From NCBI GenBank assembly GCA_023404805.1, contig JAEYAL010000004.1:1-6223 (forward strand): DNA of 6,223 bases. The letters are read 5' to 3'. This document shows, piece after piece, positions 1-5,828 of this stretch. This DNA comes from Actinomycetes bacterium (GTDB lineage Bacteria > Actinomycetota > Thermoleophilia > Solirubrobacterales > Solirubrobacteraceae). How positions within the stretch are numbered: the first letter of the stretch is position 1; each line of letters begins with the position of its first letter. The notes under the pieces were generated by a model. That model was not told where the DNA came from. It did no database searches and saw only the letters and a program-made list of their open reading frames with translations. A program made the translations under genes and the position numbers.

Positions 1-781
1 CCTTGGAGCCGCCCAGGCCGCCGACCGCGGGGCGCCCGGGGACGCGCACGTCGATGTAGGTCGCGCGGGTCGCGTTGCCGTCGGCGATGACGGCGGTGGC
101 CGCCGCCCACTTGTCGGCGGCGTTCCCAGCGCTGCCGAAGATCAGCCGGGGGCCGCGCTGCAGCTCGACTTCGAGGCCCGACTCGCCGCGGCGGACCGTG
201 CGGACCAGCTCCAGCAGAGTTTCGGGCGCGCTCGCGAGCACGGCCAGGGCGCCGCCGTCGCCCGTCAGGCGTCCGTCGCGGAGCAGCAGCGTGCCGAGGG
301 TGTCGTCGAGCTTGGGCACCGCAGCTTCGTCGGCGCGCTCCAGGACCGTGCCGTCGCCAGCCACGGTGAACGACCGTCCGCCGATCAGGGCGCGGCCGAC
401 TGGCGGCCGCATCACGACCGTGAGGTCGAGGCGGAACGGCGGGTGCGCGTCGATCCGGACCTCAGCCACCTCGGGGTAGTCGGCGACCGCGGCCATCAGG
501 TCGTCCTCGGACGGGTGGAAGGTCGACTGCTTGCGGCCTTCCTCGTCGAGCGCGGCGCGGATCTGGTTCGCGCTCAGCCCGGTCGCGCCGTCGATCTCCA
601 GGTCGCGCGGGTGCGCGAGCGGGGTGTAGAGCACCGCCAGCCCCAGCACCGCGATGACGACGAGCAAGCCGGCGAGGATCTTCGCGCCGATGCTCGGTCC
701 GCCGCTGCTTGAGGTGCGCAGTCCGCGCAGGCTCGCACGGAGCGGCTGCAGGGGGCGCGCGAAGGGTGCGGGGCGGTGCAC
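1..781 (-). CDS. ftsQ: Cell division protein FtsQ/DivIB (C-terminal end cut by the window edge)
   Basis: Bitopic inner-membrane divisome protein that links early and late division proteins through its extracytoplasmic domains. In the window 260 codons are visible and no stop is reached before base 1. A basic cytoplasmic N-terminus (residues 1-34, many Arg) is followed by one membrane segment (about 35-53, ILAGLLVVIAVLGLAVLY). A POTRA-like domain follows (about 59-122, starting LEIDGATGLS and including YPEVAEVRIDAHPPFRLDL), then the FtsQ beta domain ending YIDVRVPGRPAVGG, which is the usual end of the family, so only a few residues are probably missing. GTG at 781 is chosen because it is the only ATG/GTG/TTG in frame ahead of the membrane segment; no convincing Shine-Dalgarno precedes it, and a purine-rich AGGGGAGG lies about 25 nt upstream, too far to be ideal. 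Last gene of the cluster seen here, downstream of murC-murB on the same strand; ftsZ would be expected next, outside the window. Family call is firm; the exact start is less sure. Confidence 0.88.
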   Translation of the reverse strand, partial: MHRPAPFARPLQPLRASLRGLRTSSSGGPSIGAKILAGLLVVIAVLGLAVLYTPLAHPRDLEIDGATGLSANQIRAALDEEGRKQSTFHPSEDDLMAAVADYPEVAEVRIDAHPPFRLDLTVVMRPPVGRALIGGRSFTVAGDGTVLERADEAAVPKLDDTLGTLLLRDGRLTGDGGALAVLASAPETLLELVRTVRRGESGLEVELQRGPRLIFGSAGNAADKWAAATAVIADGNATRATYIDVRVPGRPAVGGLGGSK

Positions 782-868
782 GGTGGTGGCTTCGCCGGCC
801 GCGGCGCCTCCCCTGCTCCAGCAAGCGCATGTTCTGCAGGTCGGCGCCGCAACGCCGGGCCGGCGCGT

Positions 869-885
869 CGGCGGCCGGGCCGCCG
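869..885 (-). other. GC-rich hairpin just downstream of the DHFR remnant
   Basis: A 7-bp perfect inverted repeat (CGGCGGC / GCCGCCG) with a 3-nt loop lies 6 bp past the stop of the DHFR remnant and about 90 bp upstream of the ftsQ start. No T-run follows it on either strand, so it is not a standard intrinsic terminator. In DNA this GC-rich it may be accidental. The rest of the 110-bp gap before ftsQ shows no clear promoter. Confidence 0.25.
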
Positions 886-891
886 TCGACC

Positions 892-1139
892 TCAGCGCGG
901 CCGGTAGCGCGCGACGATCACGCCGGCAGGCATCGGTTCGGCGCTGATGAGCTCCAAGGCGCAAGGCCCGGCTGGGCCGTCGCCTGGCCCGCCGCCGGCG
1001 TCGCTGCCGCCGAACATCCGGTGGCCGGTGCCGAGCACCTGCGGTACGTGAAGCCGCCGCGGCGGTCCTCGTCGGCATGGCCGGGCCCCTGCATCACGCC
1101 GTCGAGCGTGAGGAAGTTCGTGACGACGACCTTGGCCAT
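892..1139 (-). pseudogene. Remnant of a dihydrofolate-reductase-family (RibD C-terminal domain) gene, internally deleted and frameshifted
   Basis: Two pieces of one family are read in different frames. From ATG at 1139, 33 codons give MAKVVVTNFLTLDGVMQGPG and continue DEDRRGGFTYR, the typical start of small DHFR-like/RibD-C proteins. From about 1050 down to the TGA at 892-894, another frame gives VLGTGHRMFGG and then LELISAEPMPAGVIVARYRPR, the typical C-terminal strand pair of the same family. Intact members are usually about 180-190 residues; here both ends together make about 80 codons, so roughly 100 codons of the middle are gone and the join (about 1039-1050) is out of frame. The ATG lies 8 nt after the murB stop, so it would be translated by coupling, but reading straight on in the first frame gives an unrelated GC-rich tail ending near 918. 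No enzyme activity is expected. What is seen is the two family ends and the frame change; deletion after arrival downstream of murB is inference. Confidence 0.78.
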
Positions 1140-1147
1140 CAGGCGCC

Positions 1148-3493
1148 CTACCGGCGCCAGGGCAGGTCGATCGCTCCGAGTGTCTGGACCTCGGGCTCGA
1201 GCCACACACCCTGGCGCTCGAAGACGCGCTCGCGAGCCAGCTGCATGAGCGCGACGATCTCGGCCGTCGTCGCGCCGCCGGTGTTCTCTACGAAGTTCGC
1301 GTGCACGGGCGAGAGCCGGGCTGCGCCGTGCGTGAGGTCTTTGCAGCCAGCTTCGTCGAGCAGCTGCCCGGCCGTCGGGCCGTCGGGCCACGGAGGCGGG
1401 TTCTTGAAGGTCGACCCGAAGGTCTTGATGCCCGACGGCTGCGTGGCTTTGCGGCGGTCGCGCAGGTCGCCGAGGTGCGCCTTCACCGTCGCGGGCTCCG
1501 ACGGCGAGAGCGCGAACGCGGCTCGGACGACCACCTCGGCGTCGGTCAGGTTCGAGTGGCGGTACTCGAAGCCGAGCGCCGCGGGGTCGCGGCGCTCGAT
1601 GCCGTCGGCGGTGGCAATCTCGACCCACTGCAGCGTCTCGGACAGGGCGCCGCCATAGGCGTTGGCGTTCATGCGCACGGCGCCGCCGACGGTGCCCGGG
1701 ATCGAGACTCCGAATTCGATGCCAGCGAGACCGAGCCGGGCGGCTGCCGCCGCGGCTTGCGGGAAGCGCGAGCCGCCGCCAGCCGTGAGGGTGTGGTCGT
1801 CGAACCGGGTGGCGCCGAGTTCGCCGTCGAGGCGGATCACGAGGCCGCGGACCCCGTCGTCTGCCACGAGGAGGTTCGAGCCCGAGCCGATCGCGTGGAC
1901 GGGGAGCCCGGCCGACTCCGCCCAGCGCAGCAGCTCGACGACGGTCTCGGGGTCGGCGGCGCGCGCGAAGAAGTCCGCCGTGCCGCCGGTGCGGACGGTC
2001 GTCATGCGCTCCAGCGGGTGGTCGGCGATCACGGCATCCGGACGATGGGCGGCGACGGCCGCGGAGCGCTCGGCGTCCCGGAGGTCGGCGGTGCCCTCGT
2101 CGACGCTGGTGAGGCCCGCGCCGGTCTCGCCCGCGGCCAGCCGCTCGCCCACGATCCGGACGTCGCCGGCGCCCATCACGATGATCGCGTCGGCAGGCCC
2201 CGCGAGCGCATGGGCGGTCGTGACGGCCTCGTCGAAGCTGTCGACGAGCCGCGCCTCGGCCGAGGCGTGCCACGGCCAGGCGGCCTCGATCGTCGCGCTA
2301 GTCGTCTCGGGGAACTGCTCCTGGGTTTCGCGGGCCGGGTAGACCGGGAGCAGGATGGCCTCGTCGGCGGCGGCCAGCGCTTCGGCGAACGGCCCCGCGA
2401 AGTCCCGGGTGCGCGAGAAGAGGTGCGGCTGGAAGACGGCGATCACGCGGCCTTCGCCGACCCAGGTGCGCGCCGCCTCGACGGTCGCAGCGACCTCGGT
2501 CGGGTGGTGCGCGTAGTCGTCGACGACGCGGGCGCCCGCGGTGGTCTGCCCGAGCGGCTCGAAGCGCCGCCCGGCGCCGACGAAGTTGTGGAGCGCGCGC
2601 GCCGCGTCGGCGCGGTCGACGCCCGCCTGCGCGAGGGCTTCGATCGCGAGCGCCGCGTTGTCCGCGTTGTGGCTGCCGGGGACGCCGAGCTTGATCGTGA
2701 GCGCTGGGGCGTCGGTGGCGACCGGGGCTGCGGAGCCAGCGGCGGCGGCCACGGCCGGCGTGTACGGCACGCCGGTCAACGGGTCGCCTCCAGGCAGCTC
2801 GACGGTGACCTTCGGGGTCGTCTCCGGTACCACGCTCCCGAGGTCGGTCGGCACGACGGCTTCCCCGCTCCCGCTCAGGAACTGCGTGAAGTCGGCTTGG
2901 AGCGCGGTGAGGTCGCGGGCGTCGTGGTCGAGCTCGATGTTCGTGACGATCGAGATCGCGGGGTGCAGCCGCAGGAAGGACCGGTCGGACTCGTCGGCTT
3001 CGATCACCAGCCAGCCGTCGTCTCCGCCCCAGTGCGCGCCGGCGCCGAGCGTGCGGACGGTCCCGCCGATCACCCACGACGGGTCAAGCCCCAGGCCGTG
3101 CAGCGCGTGGGCGACCATCGAGCTCGTGGTGGTCTTGCCGTGCGCGCCGGCGACGGCGATGGTGCGGCGGTCTCGGACCAGCTCGGCCAGCAGCTCGCTG
3201 CGGTGCAGCACGGCGTCGCCGCGGGCCCGGGCCGCCGCCAGCTCAGGGTTCTCTTCGGTGATCGCGGTCGACCGGACGATCTCGAGCGGCCCGTCGGGCA
3301 GTGCGGCAGCGTCGTGCCCGATCGTGATCTGCGCGCCAGCCGCCCGGAGCCCATCGACGACGGCTCCGCTCGCCCGGTCGCTGCCGGTGACGGTCGCGCC
3401 ACGGGTGAGGGCGATCGACGCGAGCCCGCTCATGCCGGCGCCGCCGATCCCGAGGAAGTGCAGCTTGCGCCCGTGCCAGTCCGTCCCGCTCAC
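1148..3493 (-). CDS. murC-murB: Fused UDP-N-acetylmuramate--L-alanine ligase / UDP-N-acetylenolpyruvoylglucosamine reductase (MurC-MurB)
   Basis: A 781-residue cytoplasmic protein joining two successive steps of peptidoglycan precursor synthesis. MurB reduces UDP-GlcNAc-enolpyruvate to UDP-MurNAc with NADPH and FAD; MurC then ligates L-Ala using ATP. MurC part, about 1-455: nucleotide-binding GIGGAGMSG (15-23), P-loop GAHGKTTT (116-123), EADESD (165-170), HNADNA (275-280), DDYAHHPTE (325-333), QPHLFSRTR (355-363). MurB part, about 480-781: TTVRTGGTADFF (498-509), FAD-binding GSGSNLLV (536-543), GVSIPGTVGGAV (595-606), EYRHS (643-647), GSTFKNP with the likely proton-donor Ser694, and C-terminal LEPEVQTLG (765-773). 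Both halves look complete; a short linker around 455-480 joins them with no stop or frame change. Start: GTG at 3493, ten residues before the Rossmann strand. The frame stays open far upstream, but that extension is antisense to the DUF559 gene and is not credible. No good Shine-Dalgarno; TAGGCT eight bases upstream suggests a leaderless transcript. An Ala-rich stretch (about 245-263) lies in a variable MurC loop. Confidence 0.95.
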   Translation of the reverse strand: MSGTDWHGRKLHFLGIGGAGMSGLASIALTRGATVTGSDRASGAVVDGLRAAGAQITIGHDAAALPDGPLEIVRSTAITEENPELAAARARGDAVLHRSELLAELVRDRRTIAVAGAHGKTTTSSMVAHALHGLGLDPSWVIGGTVRTLGAGAHWGGDDGWLVIEADESDRSFLRLHPAISIVTNIELDHDARDLTALQADFTQFLSGSGEAVVPTDLGSVVPETTPKVTVELPGGDPLTGVPYTPAVAAAAGSAAPVATDAPALTIKLGVPGSHNADNAALAIEALAQAGVDRADAARALHNFVGAGRRFEPLGQTTAGARVVDDYAHHPTEVAATVEAARTWVGEGRVIAVFQPHLFSRTRDFAGPFAEALAAADEAILLPVYPARETQEQFPETTSATIEAAWPWHASAEARLVDSFDEAVTTAHALAGPADAIIVMGAGDVRIVGERLAAGETGAGLTSVDEGTADLRDAERSAAVAAHRPDAVIADHPLERMTTVRTGGTADFFARAADPETVVELLRWAESAGLPVHAIGSGSNLLVADDGVRGLVIRLDGELGATRFDDHTLTAGGGSRFPQAAAAAARLGLAGIEFGVSIPGTVGGAVRMNANAYGGALSETLQWVEIATADGIERRDPAALGFEYRHSNLTDAEVVVRAAFALSPSEPATVKAHLGDLRDRRKATQPSGIKTFGSTFKNPPPWPDGPTAGQLLDEAGCKDLTHGAARLSPVHANFVENTGGATTAEIVALMQLARERVFERQGVWLEPEVQTLGAIDLPWRR

Positions 3494-3550
3494 GTGGACG
3501 GAGCCTAGAGAAGGGGGGCGAATTTTGGTCCGCCAAACCCTCTTATAGAT
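3494..3550. promoter_or_regulatory. Divergent promoter region between murC-murB and the DUF559 gene
   Basis: These 57 bp, with the first bases of the plus-strand gene, are the most AT-rich stretch of the window. On the minus strand TAGGCT (plus-strand 3502-3507) sits 8 nt ahead of the murC GTG, a spacing that would give a leaderless mRNA. On the plus strand TATAGA (3544-3549) looks like a -10 box; if it is one, transcription would start near 3556, after the ATG at 3551, favouring the in-frame ATG at 3584 as the real start. A small dyad, TTTGG-TCCG-CCAAA (3524-3537), lies in the middle and could be an operator read by either gene's product. No good -35 hexamer was found on either strand. Boxes are by eye; the assignment is tentative. 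Confidence 0.4.
3525..3539 (+). repeat. Left inverted copy of the core found in the 44-bp repeats
   Basis: TTGGTCCGCCAAACC here matches 13 of 15 bases of TTGGGTCGCCAAACC, the reverse complement of bases 4571-4585 and 4642-4656. The pair therefore lies in inverted orientation on the two sides of the DUF559 gene. The match is short, so chance is possible, but both ends fall outside the coding sequence and bracket exactly the gene that interrupts the dcw cluster. Confidence 0.4.
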
Positions 3551-4534
3551 ATGGAGACAAAACCGGAATCGGCGATGCGGCAGCGTCGGCGCACTGCTGC
3601 TCAGTTCGACGAGATCGTGCGCCGCGCGACGCGCAAGGCAGCGACCCGCGGCGGCGTCGCTGCTGGCGAGCAACTGGTCGCTGACGGCCTGACGCGCAGT
3701 TCCATACGCAGGCTTACCGGCCGCGGGTGGCTCCACGACCTCGGCGGCGACGTCTTCGCGGTCGGCCATCAAGCGATGACGGCGCGAGGATGGCGCTGGG
3801 CGGCGCTGCTGAGCGGCGGGCCTGGCGCAGCGCTCAGCTACTGGACTGCCGCGGTGCTCTGGGGGCTGCTCGATCGTGACCCAGCCCCGAACGTGATCCA
3901 TGTGTCGACGGTTCGCAGTGCGCGCAAAGGTTGCCGCGGAGCACGCGTCCACCGACCGCGCACACTCGACGCTGCGGACTGCGCGACCCGAGAAGGGCTT
4001 CGTGTCACGAGCCTGTTCCGCACGCTGCTCGATCTGGCCTCCATCGCTGATGCGTCGATGCTCGCGAGGCTCGTCGAGGCGGCAGTGACGATTCACGGCG
4101 TCGACCCGCTCACGCTCGCCGCATACGCTCGCAGCCATCCGCGCTGGCCGGGCGCCAGGCGCCTGCGCGAGACCACGCTCGAATACGCCGGGCCTGCCCG
4201 CCTGCGGAGCGACCTCGAGGGCACCTTCCGGGCGCTGTGCCGCGATGCGGGCCTCCCGGAGTACGAGACCAACGTCCCATTCGACGGGAAGGAGATCGAT
4301 GTGCTCTACCGCGACCGCGACGCGGCGATCGAGCTCAACTGGTGGACCTACCACGGCGGCCGCACCGCGTACCGGCGGGACCACGCCAAGGCGCGCGCGT
4401 TGGCGCGGGCCGGCATCGCGCTGTTCCAGGTCGCCGGCGAAGACATCGATGACGATCCGTCGGCCGTCATCGACGACGTCCGCGCCTTTCTCGCGCACCA
4501 TCCGCCCGTCGCCAATCCGGTGCTGCGCCGCTGA
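3551..4534 (+). CDS. AbiEi-like N-terminal domain plus DUF559 (Vsr-like, PD-(D/E)xK-type) C-terminal domain protein
   Basis: 327 residues from ATG 3551; an in-frame ATG at 3584 (residue 12) is an alternative supported by a -10-like TATAGA overlapping the first start. Residues about 18-75 form an AbiEi-antitoxin-type winged-helix region (RSSIRRLTGRGWLHDLGGDVFAVGH). About 76-205 form the usual middle part (GPGAALSYWTAAVLWGL, RVHRPRTLDAAD, LRVTSLFRTLLDLA). About 218-318 form a DUF559 domain related to very-short-patch-repair endonucleases (DLEGTFRALCRDAGLPEYET, then EIDVLY, AIELNWWTYHG, YRRDHAKARALARAG). Candidate active-site residues are Asp250 and Glu261; the Asp normally found in the VEVDG motif is Asn263 here. 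Such proteins occur in many copies in some actinobacterial genomes; their role is not established, and nuclease and type IV antitoxin-like functions are only inferred from domains. No partner AbiEii toxin gene is adjacent. It is the only plus-strand gene, sits between murG and murC, and is flanked by related inverted sequences, suggesting insertion into the cluster. Confidence 0.85.
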   Translation: METKPESAMRQRRRTAAQFDEIVRRATRKAATRGGVAAGEQLVADGLTRSSIRRLTGRGWLHDLGGDVFAVGHQAMTARGWRWAALLSGGPGAALSYWTAAVLWGLLDRDPAPNVIHVSTVRSARKGCRGARVHRPRTLDAADCATREGLRVTSLFRTLLDLASIADASMLARLVEAAVTIHGVDPLTLAAYARSHPRWPGARRLRETTLEYAGPARLRSDLEGTFRALCRDAGLPEYETNVPFDGKEIDVLYRDRDAAIELNWWTYHGGRTAYRRDHAKARALARAGIALFQVAGEDIDDDPSAVIDDVRAFLAHHPPVANPVLRR

Positions 4535-4544
4535 TCGCGGACCC

Positions 4545-4588
4545 GGGACGGGACAGCGCCTCCAGGCGGCGGTTTGGCGACCCAAGTG
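4545..4588 (+). repeat. 44-bp direct repeat, copy A
   Basis: Matches copy B (4616-4659) at 43 of 44 bases; the single difference is C at 4554 against A at 4625. It begins 11 bp after the stop of the plus-strand DUF559 gene. The core holds an inner hairpin (CGCC-TCCA-GGCG). Unlike copy B, its outer left flank is CCCGGG-like rather than ACTTGGG, so the outer stem is weaker. It lies between two genes that end towards each other, where a REP-like element or bidirectional terminator would fit. Confidence 0.85.
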
Positions 4589-4615
4589 CGCTGCGGCGCC
4601 TGCCGCGGGTGACTT

Positions 4616-4659
4616 GGGACGGGAAAGCGCCTCCAGGCGGCGGTTTGGCGACCCAAGTG
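4616..4659 (+). repeat. 44-bp direct repeat, copy B, with an outer dyad
   Basis: Second copy, offset 71 bp from copy A. Including four flanking bases it forms a longer imperfect hairpin: ACTTGGG (4612-4618) pairs with CCCAAGT (4652-4658), CG (4620-4621) with CG (4649-4650), AAA (4624-4626) with TTT (4644-4646), and CGCC (4628-4631) with GGCG (4636-4639) around TCCA. A further small hairpin (GCGGC-GCCT-GCCGC, 4593-4606) lies between the two copies. The unit ends 19 bp from the murG stop. It resembles a REP/MITE-like palindromic unit; as RNA it could end transcription from both sides, although there is no U-run. Confidence 0.8.
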
Positions 4660-4678
4660 GCTCGCGGAGCGGCCGGCG

Positions 4679-5749
4679 CTAGCGGCGCTGGCCGACGGCG
4701 GCGATGACTTCGGCGGCGATCGCCTCTGCGGCGTCGGGGCGGGCGAAGCCTAGGGCGGCCTGGCCCATGGCCGCGAGGCGCTGCGGGTCGGCGAGGAGGG
4801 CGTCGACCTCGGTGCGCAGGCGCTGCGGCGTGAGGTCGGCGTCGTCGATGAGGATGGCGGCGCCGACGTCGACGAGGGCCATCGCGTTGCCGCGCTGGTG
4901 GTCGGCGGCGGCATGCGGATACGGGACGAGGATCGACGGGCGGCCGTGGGCGGCGACTTCGAAGACGGAGCCGCCGGAGCGGGCGACGCAGAGGTCGCAG
5001 GCGAGCAGGGCCTCGTTGAACCGGTCGATGTAGGGCTCGAGCTGGTACCGCTCGGCGGGGACGCGGGGACGCAGCGACGCCTCGTCGCGGGTGCCGCCGG
5101 CATGCAGGACCCGGTACGGCGCGCCAGCGAGGCCGGCGATCGCGGCTTCGTTGATCGAGCGCGCGCCGAGCGACCCGCCGAAGACGAGCACGAGCTGCTC
5201 CTCAGCGCCGATGCCGAAACGGGCGCGGGCCGCAGCGCGGTCGGTCGCCGGCGGTGGGACCGGGCGGCCGGTGACCAGGAACCGGCCGCCGTCAGCGCCG
5301 TGCACGGGGAACGCCAGGCACACACGCCGGGCGCGCTTTGCCAGCACGCGGTTCGACAGGCCCAGATGCGAATCGGCCTCGGTGAGGACGAGCGGGATCC
5401 GCCGGCGGACCGCTGCGCCGCCGACGACGCCGGCGACGTAGCCGCCGCCGCCCATCACCACATCGGGCTTCCACTGCTTGAGCAGCCGGCTCGCGGCGCG
5501 GTACGCCCCGACGGCCTTGACGCCCGCCTTGGCTGCGGCCTTCGGATCGGTGCGGCTGAACCCGCGCACGTCGAGCTGCTCCAGCTCGTAGCCCGCCTCC
5601 GGCACGAGCCGCACCTCGGCCCGGTCGCCGCCGATGAAGCGCACGTCATGGCCGTGATCCCGCAGCGCGTCGGCCACCGCCAGCGCGGGGACGACATGCC
5701 CCGCCGTTCCGCCGGCCGCAATCACGATCGAGAGACTCACGGGCGGCAA
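4679..5749 (-). CDS. murG: UDP-N-acetylglucosamine--N-acetylmuramyl-(pentapeptide) pyrophosphoryl-undecaprenol GlcNAc transferase (MurG)
   Basis: Peripheral membrane GT-B glycosyltransferase that adds GlcNAc to lipid I on the inner face of the membrane, giving lipid II. 356 residues, normal for the family. N-domain: first glycine loop GGTAGH (13-18) with the conserved His18, second glycine loop GGGGYVAG (100-107), and TEADSHLGLSNR (123-134) where many species have HEQN-type residues. C-domain: third glycine loop GGSLGA (191-196), RSGGSVFEVAAHGRPSILVPYP (257-278) with Glu264 expected to bind the UDP ribose, and HAAADHQRGNA (279-289) for the donor sugar. Start: TTG at 5749, with AGGCGG six bases upstream; GTG at 5740 (VSLSIVIAAGG) is a possible alternative but would be 15 bases from that site. 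It lies 79 bp downstream of the putative ftsW tail. Its 3' end faces the DUF559 gene across two 44-bp repeats, so it is separated from murC, its usual next gene. Confidence 0.95.
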   Translation of the reverse strand: MPPVSLSIVIAAGGTAGHVVPALAVADALRDHGHDVRFIGGDRAEVRLVPEAGYELEQLDVRGFSRTDPKAAAKAGVKAVGAYRAASRLLKQWKPDVVMGGGGYVAGVVGGAAVRRRIPLVLTEADSHLGLSNRVLAKRARRVCLAFPVHGADGGRFLVTGRPVPPPATDRAAARARFGIGAEEQLVLVFGGSLGARSINEAAIAGLAGAPYRVLHAGGTRDEASLRPRVPAERYQLEPYIDRFNEALLACDLCVARSGGSVFEVAAHGRPSILVPYPHAAADHQRGNAMALVDVGAAILIDDADLTPQRLRTEVDALLADPQRLAAMGQAALGFARPDAAEAIAAEVIAAVGQRR

Positions 5750-5791
5750 CGCTAGCCGCCTGGCGCCGGCCGCGCAGCGCCGCCCCGCGCG

Positions 5792-5809
5792 GGCTCGACC
5801 ATTCGAGCC
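5792..5809 (-). other. Intercistronic hairpin between the putative ftsW end and murG
   Basis: A perfect 7-bp inverted repeat, GGCTCGA / TCGAGCC, with a 4-nt loop lies 19 bp after the stop at 5829 and about 43 bp before the murG TTG. There is no following T-run, so an intrinsic terminator is unlikely. It could stabilise or process the mRNA. Function is unknown. Confidence 0.35.
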
Positions 5810-5828
5810 GCAGGGCCGCAGCCGCGCC

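Noticed and set aside
75..479. A 134-codon plus-strand open frame near the left edge
   Set aside because: Antisense to the FtsQ periplasmic domain; Ser/Arg/Pro-rich with no family features.
462..852. Two minus-strand open frames with ATG starts near 830 and 852
   Set aside because: They overlap ftsQ in other frames, are Arg/Pro/Ala-rich and lack the FtsQ membrane segment and POTRA sequence, which lie in the GTG 781 frame.
918..2273. A 451-codon minus-strand frame overlapping murB and reaching into the DHFR remnant
   Set aside because: Only its last part (after 1139) encodes recognisable protein; the rest is an Arg-rich shadow of the MurC-MurB frame.
1301..3508. A 735-codon plus-strand open frame opposite murC-murB
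   Set aside because: It is exactly antisense to a protein with full MurC and MurB motifs; its Arg/Gly/Asp-rich composition is the usual shadow of very GC-rich coding DNA.
3551..4534. A complete AbiE-type toxin-antitoxin pair
   Set aside because: Only the AbiEi-like part is present; no nucleotidyltransferase (AbiEii) gene is adjacent, and the C-terminal half is DUF559 instead.
3494..4585. N-terminal extension of the MurC frame by more than 360 codons to an upstream start
   Set aside because: It runs antisense through the DUF559 gene and one 44-bp repeat and has no domain similarity; MurC normally begins just before its GIGGAGMSG loop.
4545..4659. A CRISPR array, suggested by near-identical repeats at regular spacing
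   Set aside because: Only two copies, separated by 27 bp, 44-bp units with internal hairpins, and no cas genes; REP-like or simple duplication is more plausible.
4898..5755. A 285-codon plus-strand open frame opposite murG
   Set aside because: Antisense shadow of a complete, well-conserved murG; no recognisable motifs.
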